Source: an uncultured Pseudogracilibacillus sp.
GTDB lineage: Bacteria; Bacillota; Bacilli; Bacillales; Amphibacillaceae
Reading direction: 5' to 3'
Assembly: GCA_937960785.1 (NCBI GenBank)
Contig: CALGOZ010000016.1
Span: forward strand, 1 to 7,009
Length of the DNA stretch: 7,009 bases
In this document: positions 5,897-7,009 of the stretch, piece after piece
Position numbering within the stretch: position 1 is the first letter of the stretch
How the letters are laid out: every line of letters begins with the position of its first letter
Notes under the pieces: model-generated
Told to the model about the DNA's origin: nothing
Database searches by the model: none
What the model saw: the letters and a program-made list of their open reading frames with translations, nothing else
Position numbers and translations under genes: made by a program

Positions 5897-5961
5897 TAAA
5901 AGGGAAGCCGAAGGAGTAGAGGCGCACTTCGGAGATTATTTATCTACTGGAGGCTTTATTA

Positions 5962-6945
5962 ATGGAGGAACTTTTTTTAAAAATAAAACAAGACTTACAA
6001 GGGCAAAAATGTAAACGGATTCTTTTTCCGGAACATACGGATGAGCGCGTTATTCGAGCGGCAGTGCGTTTGGCCGAAGAGCGATTAGTCATTCCTGTTT
6101 TTATTGCGGAGGAAGCAGAGTTAAAAGAAGTATTTCGTCGTTATCGATTACCGTTACATGGAATCGAGTATTTTCATCCAAGTAATTTTAATGAGGTAAA
6201 TTTGCTAGCTGAAGCAATCGTCAAACGTCGCCGTAATGAGGTGGGCATTGCGGACGTTTTGGAAAAATTTAATGATCCTACTTATTTTGCAACAAGTCTT
6301 GTCTACGCTGGTTATGCCGATGGATTAGTGAGTGGAGCAATGCAGACGACTTCCTATGCTGTTTTACCAGCTTTGCAAATTATAAAGCCGAAAAAAGGAG
6401 TAAAAAAAGTCTCCGGTGCCTACATTATGCTTCGGAACGACGAGAAGTATATTTTTGCCGACTGTGCAATTAATATTTCACCAACAAGTGAAGAGCTTGC
6501 TGAAATTACGCTACAAAGTGTCGAGACCGCGAATCTTCTGCAACTCGACCCGAAGGTAGCACTATTAAGTTTTTCGACGAAAGGTTCCGCTCAAGCTAAA
6601 GAAGTCGATAAAGTAAAAGCAGCTCTTGAGCAGGTTAAACATGCGGACCCGACGTTAGTAATCGATGGGGAAATGCAGTTCGACGCCGCCTACGTTCCCC
6701 AATTAGCTGCAAAAAAAGCACCCGACCGATCTTTCGATGGCCAGGCGAATGTCTTCGTTTTTCCAAATTTAGAAGCGGGTAATATAAGTTGTAAAATTGC
6801 CGAACGACTCGGAGGCTTTCAGGCGATTGGCCCGATTATGCAAGGTTTAAATAAGCCGGTTAACTTACTCTCTCGTGGTTGCAGTGAAGACGACGTCTAT
6901 AAAGTTGCCTTATTTACCGCCCGACAAGCATTGTACGAAAAATAG
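5962..6945 (+). CDS. pta: Phosphate acetyltransferase (phosphotransacetylase)
   Basis: Pta converts acetyl-CoA and phosphate to acetyl phosphate and CoA in the cytosol, the first step of overflow acetate formation with acetate kinase. The 327-residue protein matches the Bacillus enzyme (about 323) over its full length: ILFPEHTDERV (20-30), YADGLVSGA (118-126), IFADCAINISPTSEELAEI (164-182), LSFSTKGSA (202-210), DGEMQFDAAYVP (235-246), KKAPD (251-255), ANVFVFPNLEAGN (262-274) and LSRGCSEDDVY (303-313). Ser304, Arg305 and Asp311 correspond to the catalytic Ser-Arg-Asp set known from the Methanosarcina enzyme. The oddity is residues 127-138: the usual HSTADTxRPALQ reads QTTSYAVLPALQ, losing the conserved His, Asp and Arg (now Gln128, Tyr132, Leu135). 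TGGAGG (5948-5953) precedes ATG 5962. No clear terminator is seen before the window end. The family is certain; full activity is not. Confidence 0.92.
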   Translation: MEELFLKIKQDLQGQKCKRILFPEHTDERVIRAAVRLAEERLVIPVFIAEEAELKEVFRRYRLPLHGIEYFHPSNFNEVNLLAEAIVKRRRNEVGIADVLEKFNDPTYFATSLVYAGYADGLVSGAMQTTSYAVLPALQIIKPKKGVKKVSGAYIMLRNDEKYIFADCAINISPTSEELAEITLQSVETANLLQLDPKVALLSFSTKGSAQAKEVDKVKAALEQVKHADPTLVIDGEMQFDAAYVPQLAAKKAPDRSFDGQANVFVFPNLEAGNISCKIAERLGGFQAIGPIMQGLNKPVNLLSRGCSEDDVYKVALFTARQALYEK

Positions 6946-6953
6946 ACTTTTGG

Positions 6954-7008
6954 CTGTAAACAGAATTAAAAATTGTATACAGTTGCCCCGCCTACTGTAA
7001 ACAGAATT
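6954..7008. repeat. CTGTAAACAGAATT repeat cluster
   Basis: The 14-mer CTGTAAACAGAATT occurs at 6954-6967 and again at 6995-7008, 41 bases apart. An imperfect inverted copy, AATTGTATACAG, lies between them at 6971-6982. Each unit is itself near-palindromic (CTGT-AA-ACAG). The first and middle copies can fold into a hairpin, but no T-tract follows, so it is not an obvious pta terminator. The cluster is cut by the window edge. Confidence 0.6.
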
Positions 7009-7009
7009 G

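Noticed and set aside
5914..5932. Lysine riboswitch (L-box)-like string in the pta leader
   Set aside because: GTAGAGGCGCACTTC resembles the 5' edge of L-box aptamers, but only 48 nt separate it from the pta start and none of the other roughly 150 nt of the aptamer is present. Probably chance similarity. The flanking CCGAAG/CTTCGG pair (5908-5913 with 5927-5932) is a small hairpin at most.
6954..7008. CRISPR array
   Set aside because: Only two exact 14-bp copies with an inverted copy between them; too short and wrongly oriented for CRISPR repeats, and no cas genes.

Overview
The window looks like chromosomal DNA of a low-GC, Gram-positive Bacillaceae bacterium. The evidence is the strong AGGAGG-type ribosome binding sites, sigma-A-type promoters, a yybP-ykoY manganese riboswitch in front of a TerC-family gene, a Bacillus-type phospho-sugar mutase (PgcA), an aspartase closest in memory to the Bacillus AspB enzyme, a YwdI/YwdK-like pair and a phosphotransacetylase. 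There are no insertion sequences, phage genes, tRNAs, rRNAs or CRISPR arrays. It is a metabolic core-genome segment, and its most interesting content lies in the regulatory DNA and in one altered enzyme motif.

Layout. (1) 141-1892: pgcA on the plus strand, linking glycolysis to UDP-glucose and cell-envelope glycans. (2) 1901-2068: a manganese riboswitch whose P1 helix competes with an intrinsic terminator, controlling 2147-2899, a YkoY/MeeY-like manganese exporter. (3) 3133-4572: aspA (aspartase) behind a consensus promoter (TTGACA-17-TATAAT) and a leader of about 110 nt. (4) 4590-4720: a probable aspA terminator and then a perfect 15-bp stem-loop. (5) 4773-5451: a two-gene unit of a ywdI-like small soluble protein and a ywdK-like DUF423 membrane protein. 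(6) 5448-5699, minus strand: an unidentified small membrane protein that converges on ywdK with a 4-nt overlap. (7) 5808-5961: a divergent control region with a 12-bp inverted repeat and a CcpA cre-like site. (8) 5962-6945: pta, phosphate acetyltransferase. (9) 6954-7008: a small cluster of CTGTAAACAGAATT repeats running to the window edge.

How the genes relate. PgcA, AspA and Pta all handle central carbon: glucose-6-phosphate/glucose-1-phosphate, aspartate to fumarate plus ammonia, and acetyl-CoA to acetyl phosphate. They appear to be separate transcription units, not one operon. The manganese exporter is controlled by its own metal-sensing RNA. No previously undescribed multi-gene system is evident. 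The points most worth checking are the Pta whose normally conserved HSTADTxRPALQ segment reads QTTSYAVLPALQ, the divergent inverted repeat carrying TTGTGAA/TTCACAA half-sites, a possible riboswitch-bypassing promoter for ykoY, and the terminal repeat cluster.
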